Source of the DNA: a virus
Virus record (IMG/VR): IMGVR_UViG_3300034631_000060
Location: 1 to 39,986 of that record
Reading direction: 5' to 3' (one strand)
DNA length: 39,986 nucleotides
This document shows, in pieces, positions 1 through 7,545 of this stretch. The position numbers and the translations under genes were made by a program. The stretch's first letter is position 1, and each line of letters opens with the position of its first letter. The notes under the pieces are model-generated. The model saw nothing but the letters and a program-made list of their open reading frames with translations, did not search any database and had not been told where the DNA came from.

Positions 1-804
1 CTACTCCACCGCCGCGCCTGAGTCGGTATAGGTGATCCGGATCCGCACCCAGCTGCCGATCAGCGGCTTGCCGCCGACGCGCGGGGGCAGGATGCGGAAC
101 TGCCACGCCGCCTGCCGCACCGCGCCGGCCAACCCCGATCCGCGCGCCGACTGGCCGATCTCCCGGCAGTCGGTCACCTGGTTGTTGGGGATGGTGCGGC
201 AGGCGACCTCGCCCCAGCCGGGTCGTGCGTTGCGGGGGAGATAGGTCGACAGCTCGGCATGGGTCGGGCGGCGATACCAGTCGGCGGCGTAGAGCCGCTC
301 GCCACCGCCGCTGCCGCCGCCGGCATCGGTATCCGCATCGCCGTCGCCGCTGTCACCCGCCGCATCGCTGCGTCCGGCGCCTTCGCCGATGCTGCGGGTG
401 CCGGGCGTGATCGCGGCACGGGCGAACTCGCGGCCGGTCATTGGAATGACCTTCGACCAGACATCGTTCGACGGCGTGGCTGGCACGGGGGGTGGGGGCG
501 TTACGTCGGGCGGCGGCGCGACGGCGGTGACCGGCGGGGCGGTGCTGGCGCTACCGGCAGCCGCCTTGCGCTGTACCTGCCTGGCGGGCGCGGCAGCCGG
601 GGCGACCTGATCGGCGGGCAGCATGTCGACGATCAGCGGCGATTTCTCGCCGGGCGGCGGAGACATCATCGTCGGTGCGATGCGCAGCAACAGCCACAGG
701 ATAGCGACATGGATCGCCACCACCAGCGCCAGCGTGGCGATGCGGCGCTGCAGCGGAACCGGGCGACGCGCGGAGAACCGTTCCTGATACATTGTCGACG
801 CCAC
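1..804 (-). CDS. TonB-like proline-rich inner-membrane protein (host flank)
   Basis: The 267-aa protein has a short basic N-terminus, one membrane segment at about residues 21-44, a long Pro/Ala-rich linker, a Gly/Asp-rich low-complexity stretch, and a C-terminal domain of about 100 residues. This layout resembles TonB-type energy transducers, which span the periplasm, but I see no definite TonB C-terminal signature, so the role is inferred. The GTG start at 804 is favoured because AGGGG lies 7 nt upstream; an in-frame ATG at 792 lacks such a site. The SD overlaps the 9-bp candidate attL core, so the prophage would cut the gene from its upstream partner while leaving its start signals intact. 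It is taken as host DNA because it lies outside the integrase end. Confidence 0.7.
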   Translation of the reverse strand: MASTMYQERFSARRPVPLQRRIATLALVVAIHVAILWLLLRIAPTMMSPPPGEKSPLIVDMLPADQVAPAAAPARQVQRKAAAGSASTAPPVTAVAPPPDVTPPPPVPATPSNDVWSKVIPMTGREFARAAITPGTRSIGEGAGRSDAAGDSGDGDADTDAGGGSGGGERLYAADWYRRPTHAELSTYLPRNARPGWGEVACRTIPNNQVTDCREIGQSARGSGLAGAVRQAAWQFRILPPRVGGKPLIGSWVRIRITYTDSGAAVE

Positions 805-813
805 GCGCCGCCC

Positions 814-822
814 CTAGCGCAC
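814..822. other. Candidate attL core, CTAGCGCAC
   Basis: The 9-mer recurs exactly at 39223-39231, at the other end of the phage gene block. It lies 92 bp beyond the integrase stop. Joining the two flanks at this core places the TAG stop of the 65-aa gene directly on the SD of the TonB-like gene, a plausible ancestral operon. A 9-bp match could also arise by chance in regions this size, so the operon reconstruction is the main support. Confidence 0.5.
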
Positions 823-914
823 AAGGCAGCCGAGCGCGATGGGAAAGACGCGAGGTTTGCGATGTCAGGAAGGTGGAGCGGGTGAAGGGAATTGGATTAT
901 AACCATAGTGCGGG

Positions 915-2483
915 TTACGCAGTTTTGCGGGTTGCTAATCCGATGACTTCGTCAATCCGGCCAATGACGTGCACGTCGACGCCGCGTCCCTTGATCTTCG
1001 GCGTCAACACAACGTGATCGATTAACGCACGCAAGCGCGGCACCGCTTCCAGCTGGGCGGCGGGATTGCCGTTTAACGCTTCCTGCAAGGCCTGTACCTG
1101 CCGCCGGTAATCCTCCGCGATGTTCGGGTGCAGGGCGATGACCGGTACGGCATCTATCCCGGCCAACTGGCTGGTCAGCGTGTCGCGATCGGTGCGGGCC
1201 TTCGCCAGCACTTCACGGATTTCCGCGAACTCCGCACCGCCGGCCGCAATGGCCTCGACCAGTCGATCTACCTTGCGCTTCGCCTCCGCAAGGCGGCGTT
1301 CGATCGTGCCGCGTTCGCGCTGACCTTCTCCGGACAGGCGCGCGTGTTCGCGGTGATACTCGCGGACGTATTCCGCGACTAATTCCGGGGCGAGCAGCTG
1401 GTGCTGCAAATGCTCCAGCACCTGTTGTTCGTAATTGTCGTTCTTGATCGTCCGGTTGTTTGTGCAGCCGCCGCCGTCATGGAAGCGACCGCAGGCCCAA
1501 TATTCGCCGGTACGTCGAATCCAGCCGCCGCCGCATATGCCGCACCGGCCAAGGCCAGATAGCAAATGCTTCGCGCGGCGCTGGTAGGTGCGATGAACGC
1601 CTGCGCTTTCCGCCCGGATTGTCTGCACCTGTTGCCACAGGGTTTCGTCGATGATGCGCAGATGCGGGGCGTCCTGTTCGATCCAGTCGCTTTCGGGGTT
1701 CGGCCGAATGACCGTGCGACGGGTCGTCGGGTTTACGACCTTGCTCGTCCTGTTATGGACGATAACGCCCGCGTAGAGCCGGTTGTTTAGCATCCCGTTC
1801 TGCCGCTGGCGGTCGCCCAGTATGGTGGTCTGCCGCCAAGTCGCCCCACGCGGCGGCGATACGCCTTCCTCGTTCAGGCCCTTGGCGATCCCGTTGGGAG
1901 CGCGGCCGGCGGCGTATTCTTCGAAGATGCGCCGGACGATTGCCGCCTGTTCTGGGTCGACCTCGCGCAAGCCACGCACCAATTCGCCGCGATCGTCCAG
2001 GCGGTTGGCACGGCGATAGCCGTAGGCGATGCCAGCTGCGGCCCGGCCGTCCTTGACCGTCCCCCGCTGGCCTCGCTTGATCCGCGCGCCGAGGTCTTTG
2101 CGAAACCTCGCGTCCATCAATCCCTTGATGGTGCCAGTGATGTCGTCGACCTCGCCATCCATCAACGTGAACAGCCGCGCGCCGACGAACTGGAGCCGTT
2201 CGCGGATCGCGAAGGCATCGCCCTGATGACGCGCAATGCGGTCGGTAGATTCGGTCAGCACTTGGTCGACGCCGCCGGCCTCAACCCGCGCCAGCATCGC
2301 GTTCAGGCCGGGGCGCTGCGTGCCCTCGATGCCGGCTGCGCCACTGATGGCATAGTCGGTATAAATCTCGACGATCGTCCAGCCTTCGCGGTCCGCGCGC
2401 TCGCGACACACGGCGATCTGATCTTCGATCGACCGTGCGTTCTGGAGTTGGCTAGAATAGCGGGCGTAGATTACCGTCCGCAC
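915..2483 (-). CDS. int: Large serine recombinase (phage integrase)
   Basis: This protein would catalyse site-specific integration and excision. From the GTG at 2483 it is 522 aa. The N-terminal resolvase domain begins YARYSS, with Ser10 as the expected nucleophile. A central recombinase domain follows, then a zinc ribbon (RCGICGG, then two further cysteines) and a long charged coiled coil typical of large serine integrases. The GTG start is preferred over an upstream in-frame ATG at 2540 because AAGGAAAG lies about 7 nt upstream and the family begins at this point. It is the last gene of the leftward operon and sits next to the candidate attL. The small upstream gene overlaps it by 32 nt. 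No separate recombination directionality factor was recognised. Confidence 0.93.
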   Translation of the reverse strand: MRTVIYARYSSQLQNARSIEDQIAVCRERADREGWTIVEIYTDYAISGAAGIEGTQRPGLNAMLARVEAGGVDQVLTESTDRIARHQGDAFAIRERLQFVGARLFTLMDGEVDDITGTIKGLMDARFRKDLGARIKRGQRGTVKDGRAAAGIAYGYRRANRLDDRGELVRGLREVDPEQAAIVRRIFEEYAAGRAPNGIAKGLNEEGVSPPRGATWRQTTILGDRQRQNGMLNNRLYAGVIVHNRTSKVVNPTTRRTVIRPNPESDWIEQDAPHLRIIDETLWQQVQTIRAESAGVHRTYQRRAKHLLSGLGRCGICGGGWIRRTGEYWACGRFHDGGGCTNNRTIKNDNYEQQVLEHLQHQLLAPELVAEYVREYHREHARLSGEGQRERGTIERRLAEAKRKVDRLVEAIAAGGAEFAEIREVLAKARTDRDTLTSQLAGIDAVPVIALHPNIAEDYRRQVQALQEALNGNPAAQLEAVPRLRALIDHVVLTPKIKGRGVDVHVIGRIDEVIGLATRKTA

Positions 2484-2592
2484 TGGGACTTTCCTTCTGT
2501 CGGGCGGCTGCAATGTCACGCGCAACCGACGCGCGCGCAAGGGCGCGGACGAAATCGACCAGTTCCGGCGCTGGCTTGGTGGCCGACTTCAT
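2452..2592 (-). CDS. 46-aa protein upstream of the integrase
   Basis: A short gene starts at ATG 2592, overlapping the stop of the preceding gene as ATGA, and runs 32 nt into the integrase. The product begins MKSATKPAPELVDFVRALAR and is a charged, probably helical peptide rich in Ala and Arg. Its size, position and coupling to int would suit a directionality factor or a regulatory leader peptide, but no family is recognised. The reading frame is open upstream, so the start rests on the ATGA overlap. Confidence 0.55.
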   Translation of the reverse strand: MKSATKPAPELVDFVRALARASVARDIAAARQKESPSADGNLRPLF

Positions 2593-3044
2593 GGCGCGCG
2601 TCCAGATCGGGCAGCGGCGTTGGCGTGCGCCACGTCGATGATATGGCTGATGTGGTCGCGCGGTCGGGCGTGCCACGCGAGCGCGGCAAGGGCTTCGGCG
2701 AAGGCGGCGGCTTTCGCATCCTCGCCTTTCCGATCGGCGAGGGTGCGCGCCCGCGCGGCGGCGGCGTCGAGGTCCGCGCGCAGTTCGTGCGGGTAGGTGC
2801 CTTCGCGCCCGGCCGAATCGATCCACGCGGTTTCGAAGTCGTAGGGGATCGCGCCGGCTGCGATCGTGTCCCACAGACGCGACAGCGCCCGTGCGACGCG
2901 GATGCGATCGGCGGCCTGTGCGACGGTTAGCCGGCCTTTCTCGACATTCGCGGCCGCCGATGCTTCGCGCTGGGCAAGCATCTGTCGGGCGGCCGCCGCG
3001 AGGATGGGCCAGTCGGAAGCCATTGCGGGGCGGTCCGGTATCAT
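2589..3044 (-). CDS. Hypothetical alpha-helical protein (151 aa)
   Basis: The product is a mostly helical, Ala-rich soluble protein with no recognised domain, signal peptide or membrane segment. The ATG at 3044 forms an ATGA overlap with the stop of the PP-loop gene, which suggests translational coupling; a second ATG at 3023 (MASDWPIL) is an alternative start. It ends in an ATGA overlap with the 46-aa gene. It shares the operon with predicted nucleotide-binding and integration proteins, but its role is unknown. Confidence 0.7.
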   Translation of the reverse strand: MIPDRPAMASDWPILAAAARQMLAQREASAAANVEKGRLTVAQAADRIRVARALSRLWDTIAAGAIPYDFETAWIDSAGREGTYPHELRADLDAAAARARTLADRKGEDAKAAAFAEALAALAWHARPRDHISHIIDVAHANAAARSGRAP

Positions 3045-4246
3045 GACCCGACCAGTTCCCGAAACAGAATGGGTTGTTCCGATCCGTCTGGATAGACGCT
3101 GTCGAGCCACGCTGCCGCGCTGGGTTCGTCGCCGTCCCACTTGTCCGGGAAGGTCCGGGCGGCAATCAGGTCGCGGATGCGCGCTTCCTCTTCCTTGTTA
3201 ATAAGGTCGACACTGGCGCGGTGTTGAATGTCCAGAATGCGGTCTAGCGCCTCGCTGCGCGCCTCCAGAGTAAGCGGCCCCATGCGCTGCGGGTTCTTTG
3301 CGATAGAACCGTCTTTCAGACGCTCGACGCCGCGCTTGCGGAGGCGTTGAGCCGGTAGCCGCATCCATCGATAGATGGGCTTGAGTTCGAGTAGCGGTGC
3401 AAGATGCGCCCAGCGTGGCATCTGAATCACGATTTCCAGCGCCGTGTCTTTCTCCGTGAGAGGGCAGGCGATGCAACCGGTGCGAGCGGCGATGTCGGCG
3501 GCGTCGTCACCGCCATAGGCGTCGCCCATGATCGCGATCGGCCATTCGCCATATTCCGGCAGATAGGCGGCGCGGGCGATCCAGTCCCAGACGTGGCAGA
3601 CGCGCCAGTGCAGAATGGGAGCGAGCGTTGCGATGCGGCCTTTGATGCCCTTCGCTTCGGGTAGCACCTGTTGATACCAGCCCTGCCCGCACTCTGCGCC
3701 GTCTTTGGAGCAGGACATGCTAATGCGGCCATCACGTACGGCGCTTTCGCCTTCGCGAACGCCGGTAATCATCAAGGCGCTTCCGGCCATTTCGGCGATA
3801 GCTTTGCCCAGCGCGGCCGACATCGGATCGACCTTGATCTGGCGGGTACACCAACGCAGCGTGTTGTTGTTGGGCGGCGGTACGCCGCGTCCGAGGATAT
3901 AGACCATGAAGCGCTGGTCGATTGGCGCGCAGACAACGTGCAGTGCGATCCAGTTGCGCTGGCGCAGTCGCTCCATGACCAGTTCTGCCGCGTGTTGGAT
4001 CGGCGGCAGTTCCTGACGTGTATCCGCGTAAAAGACATGCAGCACTTCGGGCTGCGGGATGCGGCCGGTGTCGATAAGGTGGATTACAAGGGTCAGCGTG
4101 GCGGTGCTGTCCTTTCCGCCCGACCACGCAATCGCGTAGTGGCCGTGGCGCGACCAGTAAGATACTAGCGACGCGACGGTCAGGTCGATCGCCTCGTCCA
4201 AGTCGATGAATGCCGCGCTGGTGAAAAGGTTCGCGATGCCGGTCAT
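3041..4246 (-). CDS. PP-loop ATPase, PAPS reductase/DndC-like
   Basis: The 401-aa protein carries the PP-loop SGGKDS at residues 42-47, the ATP-pyrophosphatase signature of PAPS reductases, ATP sulfurylase-like enzymes and DndC. The later GCIACPL followed by EKD resembles the cysteine-bearing region of DndC, which takes part in DNA phosphorothioation; further cysteines occur in LRWCTRQ and CSKDGAECG. A metal or Fe-S role is possible. The ATG at 4246 has GAGG 6 nt upstream; the upstream extension is low-quality sequence. No dndB, dndD or dndE partner is in the window, so the substrate is unknown. It lies 7 nt after the zinc-finger gene and is coupled to the 151-aa gene. Confidence 0.85.
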   Translation of the reverse strand: MTGIANLFTSAAFIDLDEAIDLTVASLVSYWSRHGHYAIAWSGGKDSTATLTLVIHLIDTGRIPQPEVLHVFYADTRQELPPIQHAAELVMERLRQRNWIALHVVCAPIDQRFMVYILGRGVPPPNNNTLRWCTRQIKVDPMSAALGKAIAEMAGSALMITGVREGESAVRDGRISMSCSKDGAECGQGWYQQVLPEAKGIKGRIATLAPILHWRVCHVWDWIARAAYLPEYGEWPIAIMGDAYGGDDAADIAARTGCIACPLTEKDTALEIVIQMPRWAHLAPLLELKPIYRWMRLPAQRLRKRGVERLKDGSIAKNPQRMGPLTLEARSEALDRILDIQHRASVDLINKEEEARIRDLIAARTFPDKWDGDEPSAAAWLDSVYPDGSEQPILFRELVGS

Positions 4247-4253
4247 TGTTGCC

Positions 4254-4637
4254 TCAAAGCGGATCGAACCCGGTGCGGTAGCGCCGGGCGAGATATTCGG
4301 GGTGGTCCATCCGGCCGGCTGCGCGATCTTCGTCGCGCCAGCGCTGGATAAGGGCGGCGGCTTCGCTGGCGGCGCGCGCGCCGGTTGTCCGGTCGCCTCG
4401 CGTTCCGTTGCGCGTGACGCGGGCGGCGATGGCAAGCGGGGTCAGCACCCGGCCGCGCACGGCCGCCCGACCATTCCATGCGTCGCGGTGGGTGACGGTG
4501 CAAAACAGCTGGCCGGGATGCCGCCGCGTGAAGGGCGACAGGCATTCGGGGCACAAGGGCCGGGTGTCGGTGGTGGCGGAAACGGGGGGCGTCGTGCTGA
4601 CGCGCGTTTCCGGCGGTCCTTGTACCGAGGACTTCAC
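4254..4637 (-). CDS. Small zinc-finger protein (127 aa)
   Basis: A likely zinc-binding module lies at residues 29-50: CPEC, then FC and VTH, giving Cys29, Cys32, Cys46 and His50. A basic helical C-terminus follows. Such treble-clef or ribbon modules are frequent in small phage proteins that bind nucleic acid, but no specific family is recognised. The GTG start at 4637 overlaps the previous stop as GTGA. A competing minus-strand frame over the same DNA gives unconvincing protein. Confidence 0.7.
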   Translation of the reverse strand: MKSSVQGPPETRVSTTPPVSATTDTRPLCPECLSPFTRRHPGQLFCTVTHRDAWNGRAAVRGRVLTPLAIAARVTRNGTRGDRTTGARAASEAAALIQRWRDEDRAAGRMDHPEYLARRYRTGFDPL

Positions 4638-5362
4638 CGGATTTCGCCATCAGGTACGGCACAGCGTCGAGCGGCCGGAACGGCGGTCCGCGCGATTGAT
4701 ATCAGCAGGTCGCGAAAAGGAATCGGCGTGCTGATGCGAGGCGCGCTGTCGGTGCCGCCCCCGCGTGCACCGATTTCACCGAGCCGTTTGGCGCGGGCTA
4801 ACCCCATCCGCTCGATAACTGCCGGATCAAGGCGAGGCTGACCGATGCCCCAATCCAAGCTGGGGAGATCGTCCAGTTGGACGCCATACACTACCAGCAT
4901 AGTCGGCTTGCGGGCGTAGTGACCGTACCTCCCCTGCTCGATGCAGCAGGTCCACCCGCCGTCGAACAATCCGGTGCTCACCCAACCGCCGTCGCGTGGC
5001 GGTACGTTCAGCCCAAAATGTTTCCACGCGAGGCTGCGCCACGGATGTTCGATAACCCCACCGAACTCCCGCGCGGCCCAGAGCGAGTGTTTGAAGCAGC
5101 CGCCATCATCCCCGAGCATCTTGCGGACACCCGTGCGTTTTACAGTGAGCGGTTGCCCGAACCACATTGGTCCCCAGCGAGGGCACGGCGTATGGCTGAC
5201 GACCGGGTGCGGCCCCCTGTACCGACGTGCGTCGCGCACCTCGTCCCACGGGTCCACGCCCGGTAGGCCGAAGTAGCAGCCATCCGTCGCGACGTAGAGC
5301 GCTGCGATCATGTCCTGCACTTCCCTTGCGTTGCGGGCTGTCGCGTCAGTGACAACGATCAT
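4634..5362 (-). CDS. Conserved phage protein with HTPC and EHP motifs
   Basis: The 242-aa product has strongly patterned blocks: YFGLPGVDPWDE near residues 30-41, HTPCPRWG at 57-64, GDDGGCF at 84-90, GGVIEHP at 101-107 and GGWTCCIEQG at 135-144. The Pro-Cys motif and the later Glu-His-Pro loosely recall motifs IV and VI of C5-cytosine methyltransferases, but I see no SAM-binding FxGxG motif, so an enzymatic role is only a possibility. It starts at ATG 5362 in an ATGA overlap with the preceding small gene. Its neighbours are a zinc-finger protein and a DndC-like protein, which would suit a nucleic-acid modification or anti-restriction role. Confidence 0.75.
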   Translation of the reverse strand: MIVVTDATARNAREVQDMIAALYVATDGCYFGLPGVDPWDEVRDARRYRGPHPVVSHTPCPRWGPMWFGQPLTVKRTGVRKMLGDDGGCFKHSLWAAREFGGVIEHPWRSLAWKHFGLNVPPRDGGWVSTGLFDGGWTCCIEQGRYGHYARKPTMLVVYGVQLDDLPSLDWGIGQPRLDPAVIERMGLARAKRLGEIGARGGGTDSAPRISTPIPFRDLLISIARTAVPAARRCAVPDGEIR

Positions 5363-5508
5363 TGGTCACCTCGCAGGATCGAAATGATTGCGGTGCAGGT
5401 CGCCAGCAGCAGCATGGCGCAGCCTGCGACGGCGACGCGCCACAGGCTGGGGCGCTGGATCACCGGGCGGCGGATGATCGCGCGCGGCAGGATGACGCGG
5501 CGGATCAT
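5359..5508 (-). CDS. 49-aa single-TM protein
   Basis: The product has a basic N-terminal half with several Arg residues, then one hydrophobic segment (residues about 23-45) ending ISILRGDQ. It would be a small inner-membrane protein. Both ends make ATGA overlaps with neighbours, which fixes the start at ATG 5508 in an otherwise longer open frame. No family is recognised. Confidence 0.6.
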   Translation of the reverse strand: MIRRVILPRAIIRRPVIQRPSLWRVAVAGCAMLLLATCTAIISILRGDQ

Positions 5509-5657
5509 TGGTCGACCGTCCAGTCGGGACCGCGCAGCAGCAGCTGCGCGACGCGATGGCGTTGCGGATAGATCGTCGCGGCAATCGTGCCGATCGCGAT
5601 GACAAACCCACTGGCGAAGGCCGCTCCAGCGGCGAAAGCAATCACTGCGCACGCCAT
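5505..5657 (-). CDS. 50-aa single-TM protein
   Basis: The product begins MACAVIAFAAGAAF and has one hydrophobic segment over about residues 2-30, then a basic tail. The ATG at 5657 lies 16 nt inside the upstream P-loop gene; the stop overlaps the next start as ATGA. Together with the adjacent 49-aa protein it forms a pair of tiny membrane proteins in the early leftward operon. Function is unknown. Confidence 0.6.
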   Translation of the reverse strand: MACAVIAFAAGAAFASGFVIAIGTIAATIYPQRHRVAQLLLRGPDWTVDQ

Positions 5658-6217
5658 TCGGCCAGCGAGCGGACCGGACCGACGCCGATCGCACGGCGAG
5701 CGTCGTGGATCGACACCAGAAGCGCATCGCGTCCGAACCGCGCGCGGGCGGCAGCCTTCGTCATGTCGGTCAGAATCAGGGCGTTGTCCCGGCTTGCCCC
5801 TGCGGGTGCGCCGCCCCGGCCAAGGTCGAAAATGGCGGCGCATTCGTATCGCTGGCAGAAACGTTCGGCATGGAACGTCTTGCCGCTGGCACGGGGGCCG
5901 TAGATCACGACTGGCGGCTTGGGGGCGATGACGGCCGGTGAAGGAGCGTCTGCCACGCGGACATCGCGCATGATGGGGAAGTGATGCCGAGGCGGCAAGG
6001 CCGCGCCATCCGCCGCCGCAGCGTGGAGAATGGCGGCTTCACCCATGGCGAGGAGCGCGCGGGCCTGCGCCACGATGTCGGCGGCGGTGGTTACCGACGT
6101 ACCGACTTGGCGACCGGCTTGGTCGAAATAGCGAATGGAAAATGCGGCGGTAGACCCGGTGGCGGAAGCCACGGGAACGGCAACGGCGCGCCAGTCGGTG
6201 ATGAAGTAGGTTTGCAT
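5642..6217 (-). CDS. P-loop NTPase-like early protein (191 aa)
   Basis: A Walker A motif GPRASGKT lies at residues 107-114 and a plausible Walker B, ALILTD, at 146-151, so the protein should bind nucleotide. The first 100 residues have no recognised domain. It is shorter than most complete AAA or helicase proteins. The ATG at 6217 has GGAG about 9 nt upstream. It is the first gene of the leftward operon, directly below the operator-bearing promoter at 6249-6294, so it should be repressed in the lysogen and expressed early on induction. Confidence 0.75.
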   Translation of the reverse strand: MQTYFITDWRAVAVPVASATGSTAAFSIRYFDQAGRQVGTSVTTAADIVAQARALLAMGEAAILHAAAADGAALPPRHHFPIMRDVRVADAPSPAVIAPKPPVVIYGPRASGKTFHAERFCQRYECAAIFDLGRGGAPAGASRDNALILTDMTKAAARARFGRDALLVSIHDARRAIGVGPVRSLAEWRAQ

Positions 6218-6250
6218 GGTGTTGCTCCAGAACCTGCGAAGGTCCTTAGC

Positions 6251-6267
6251 AACACCATATCGGTGTT
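6251..6267. promoter_or_regulatory. Repressor operator O1 (left)
   Basis: The 17-bp palindrome AACACC-ATATC-GGTGTT is one of five related sites at two loci. It overlaps the predicted -10 of the leftward promoter. Confidence 0.75.
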
Positions 6268-6294
6268 AATCAGTCAACACCATATTGGTGTCTA
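6266..6294 (-). promoter_or_regulatory. Candidate leftward early promoter
   Basis: On the minus strand TAGACA (6294-6289) is followed after 17 bp by GATTAA (6271-6266). Both elements are covered by the two left operators. It would drive the operon from 6217 to the integrase. The -10 match is only moderate; the operator placement is the stronger evidence. Confidence 0.5.
6276..6292. promoter_or_regulatory. Repressor operator O2 (left)
   Basis: The 17-bp palindrome AACACC-ATATT-GGTGTC lies 8 bp from O1. It occupies the spacer and part of the -35 of the predicted leftward promoter. Confidence 0.75.
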
Positions 6295-6801
6295 TCTTCG
6301 CTTGGCGCACTGCTTTCGAAACGCAGCTACCGCCGGATCGGTCGTCGGCAGCTGAAATTCGATGGCGTCGGTCGGCCCCTGTCCGTCCGGCGCGCGGAAT
6401 TTAACCGTCGTCGCGGCCAGAATTTTGGCGGACAGGTCGTCGCTTTGCGCTTCATCGCGAATCGACCAGATGCCGTTTCTGAAGTCCGCGTTGCTGACTT
6501 CGACCGTCCAGGTGCCTGCGTCGATTTCCAGACGCGCCATGTTGCCGGCGAGGGTCGTTGGTCCCGGCGGCGGTGTGATGACGTCAAAGCTGGCGGAGGG
6601 TTCGCCATAGGAACAGGAAATCGAGAGGTGCGGGTTGCTTCCGCGTATCTCGACGTCGGCCGGGATGACGAGGTAGTCGCCCAGTCGTTCCGATACGATC
6701 GTCGGCGTATTCTTCGGGCTGGGCGATGCGGTGTTGTCGGTCGATGTCGGTGCGTGGCAGCCGGCGAGGATTGCGAACGCCAATGGCAAAGCGCGTTTCA
6801 T
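6292..6801 (-). CDS. Lipoprotein coupled to the repressor gene
   Basis: The 169-aa product begins MKRALPLAFAILAGCHA, a lipoprotein signal with lipobox LAGC, so Cys15 should be lipidated. The mature part starts with a Ser/Thr/Pro-rich linker and continues as a beta-rich domain with no recognised family. The ATG at 6801 overlaps the repressor stop as ATGA, so the gene should be co-expressed with the repressor in the lysogen. Prophage lipoproteins expressed this way often alter the cell surface or exclude superinfecting phage; that role is inferred here from position and localisation only. The stop overlaps the -35 of the next leftward promoter. Confidence 0.8.
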   Translation of the reverse strand: MKRALPLAFAILAGCHAPTSTDNTASPSPKNTPTIVSERLGDYLVIPADVEIRGSNPHLSISCSYGEPSASFDVITPPPGPTTLAGNMARLEIDAGTWTVEVSNADFRNGIWSIRDEAQSDDLSAKILAATTVKFRAPDGQGPTDAIEFQLPTTDPAVAAFRKQCAKRR

Positions 6802-7535
6802 GCGAGCAAATCCCCCAGGGTCATGACCCGATCAATCCGTACGTAATGGCATGTTTCGAGGCGGAAGGTCGCGGCAGGTGAAAACTGTTCCAGCTCAATC
6901 CAGTTTGCCCCGCGACGAACTAGCCGTTTCACCAGCACGGCGCGGGCGCGGTGGCCGTCGTCGTCCTCGCCATCGGGCCGCAGATAGACGACGACGTCGT
7001 CGCCGATGCGGGGCGGTCGGCGCATTTCGGCGATGATGGTCGAGCCTGCCATGTGGGCCGGCTCCATCGAACTGCCGTGAACATACAAGCCGTAAACGTC
7101 ATCGCGGCCGTTCAAAAGAACCGGGCGCTTCAGATACCCGATTGCCTCGCCCGAATTGAGCATGGTCTGTTCGATCGCTTCGCCGTCGAACAGACGCGGG
7201 GAGCCAAGCGCGGTGCCGAAGATCGGCAGGTTTTCCTGCATCCGCTCCAGCGACGATCCCTCATATCGCACCGTTTCGGCGTTGGGGGGCGGCGGCGCGG
7301 TTGTCGGTGCTGGTGTCGGTCCATGGTCAGCCGATGCGTCGCTATCGCCCATCAACGCGGCCAATGTCGTGTCCAGCGCGGCTGCGGCCTTCTCCAGCCA
7401 ATCGGTCGTCATGCGTCGCTGGGACTTCTCCAACCGCTCCACCTGCGACGTCGACGTCCCCATGGCTTCCGCCAGCGCCGGGCGCTTCCAGCCTTTGGCC
7501 TCGCGCGCGGCCGCGATTCGTTCTCCGGGAGTCAT
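6798..7535 (-). CDS. CI-like repressor: HTH plus S24 (LexA-type) domain
   Basis: The 245-aa protein has an N-terminal Cro/CI-type helix-turn-helix (about residues 5-40, including ALAEAMGTSTSQVERLE), a Pro/Thr-rich linker near 70-88, and a C-terminal S24 peptidase domain with catalytic Ser156 in HGSSMEP and Lys203 in VLVKRLV. It should hold the prophage silent by binding the AACACC-N5-GGTGTT operators, with induction by self-cleavage. I do not see an Ala-Gly or Cys-Gly site at the usual place; the closest is TALGS at 108-112. The ATG at 7535 has no SD, so the message may be leaderless; the longer frame upstream runs through the operators. It is divergent from the Cro-like gene and coupled to the lipoprotein gene. 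Confidence 0.92.
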   Translation of the reverse strand: MTPGERIAAAREAKGWKRPALAEAMGTSTSQVERLEKSQRRMTTDWLEKAAAALDTTLAALMGDSDASADHGPTPAPTTAPPPPNAETVRYEGSSLERMQENLPIFGTALGSPRLFDGEAIEQTMLNSGEAIGYLKRPVLLNGRDDVYGLYVHGSSMEPAHMAGSTIIAEMRRPPRIGDDVVVYLRPDGEDDDGHRARAVLVKRLVRRGANWIELEQFSPAATFRLETCHYVRIDRVMTLGDLLA

Positions 7536-7545
7536 GGGCGATAAA

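Noticed and set aside
805-914. Displaced 3' half of tRNA-Val at the left prophage end
   Set aside because: No T-arm or acceptor 3' sequence was found there, so the tRNA break is not the integration site of this prophage.
2226-2930. 234-codon plus-strand frame opposite the integrase start
   Set aside because: It overlaps three coupled minus-strand genes and lacks family-like sequence or an SD.
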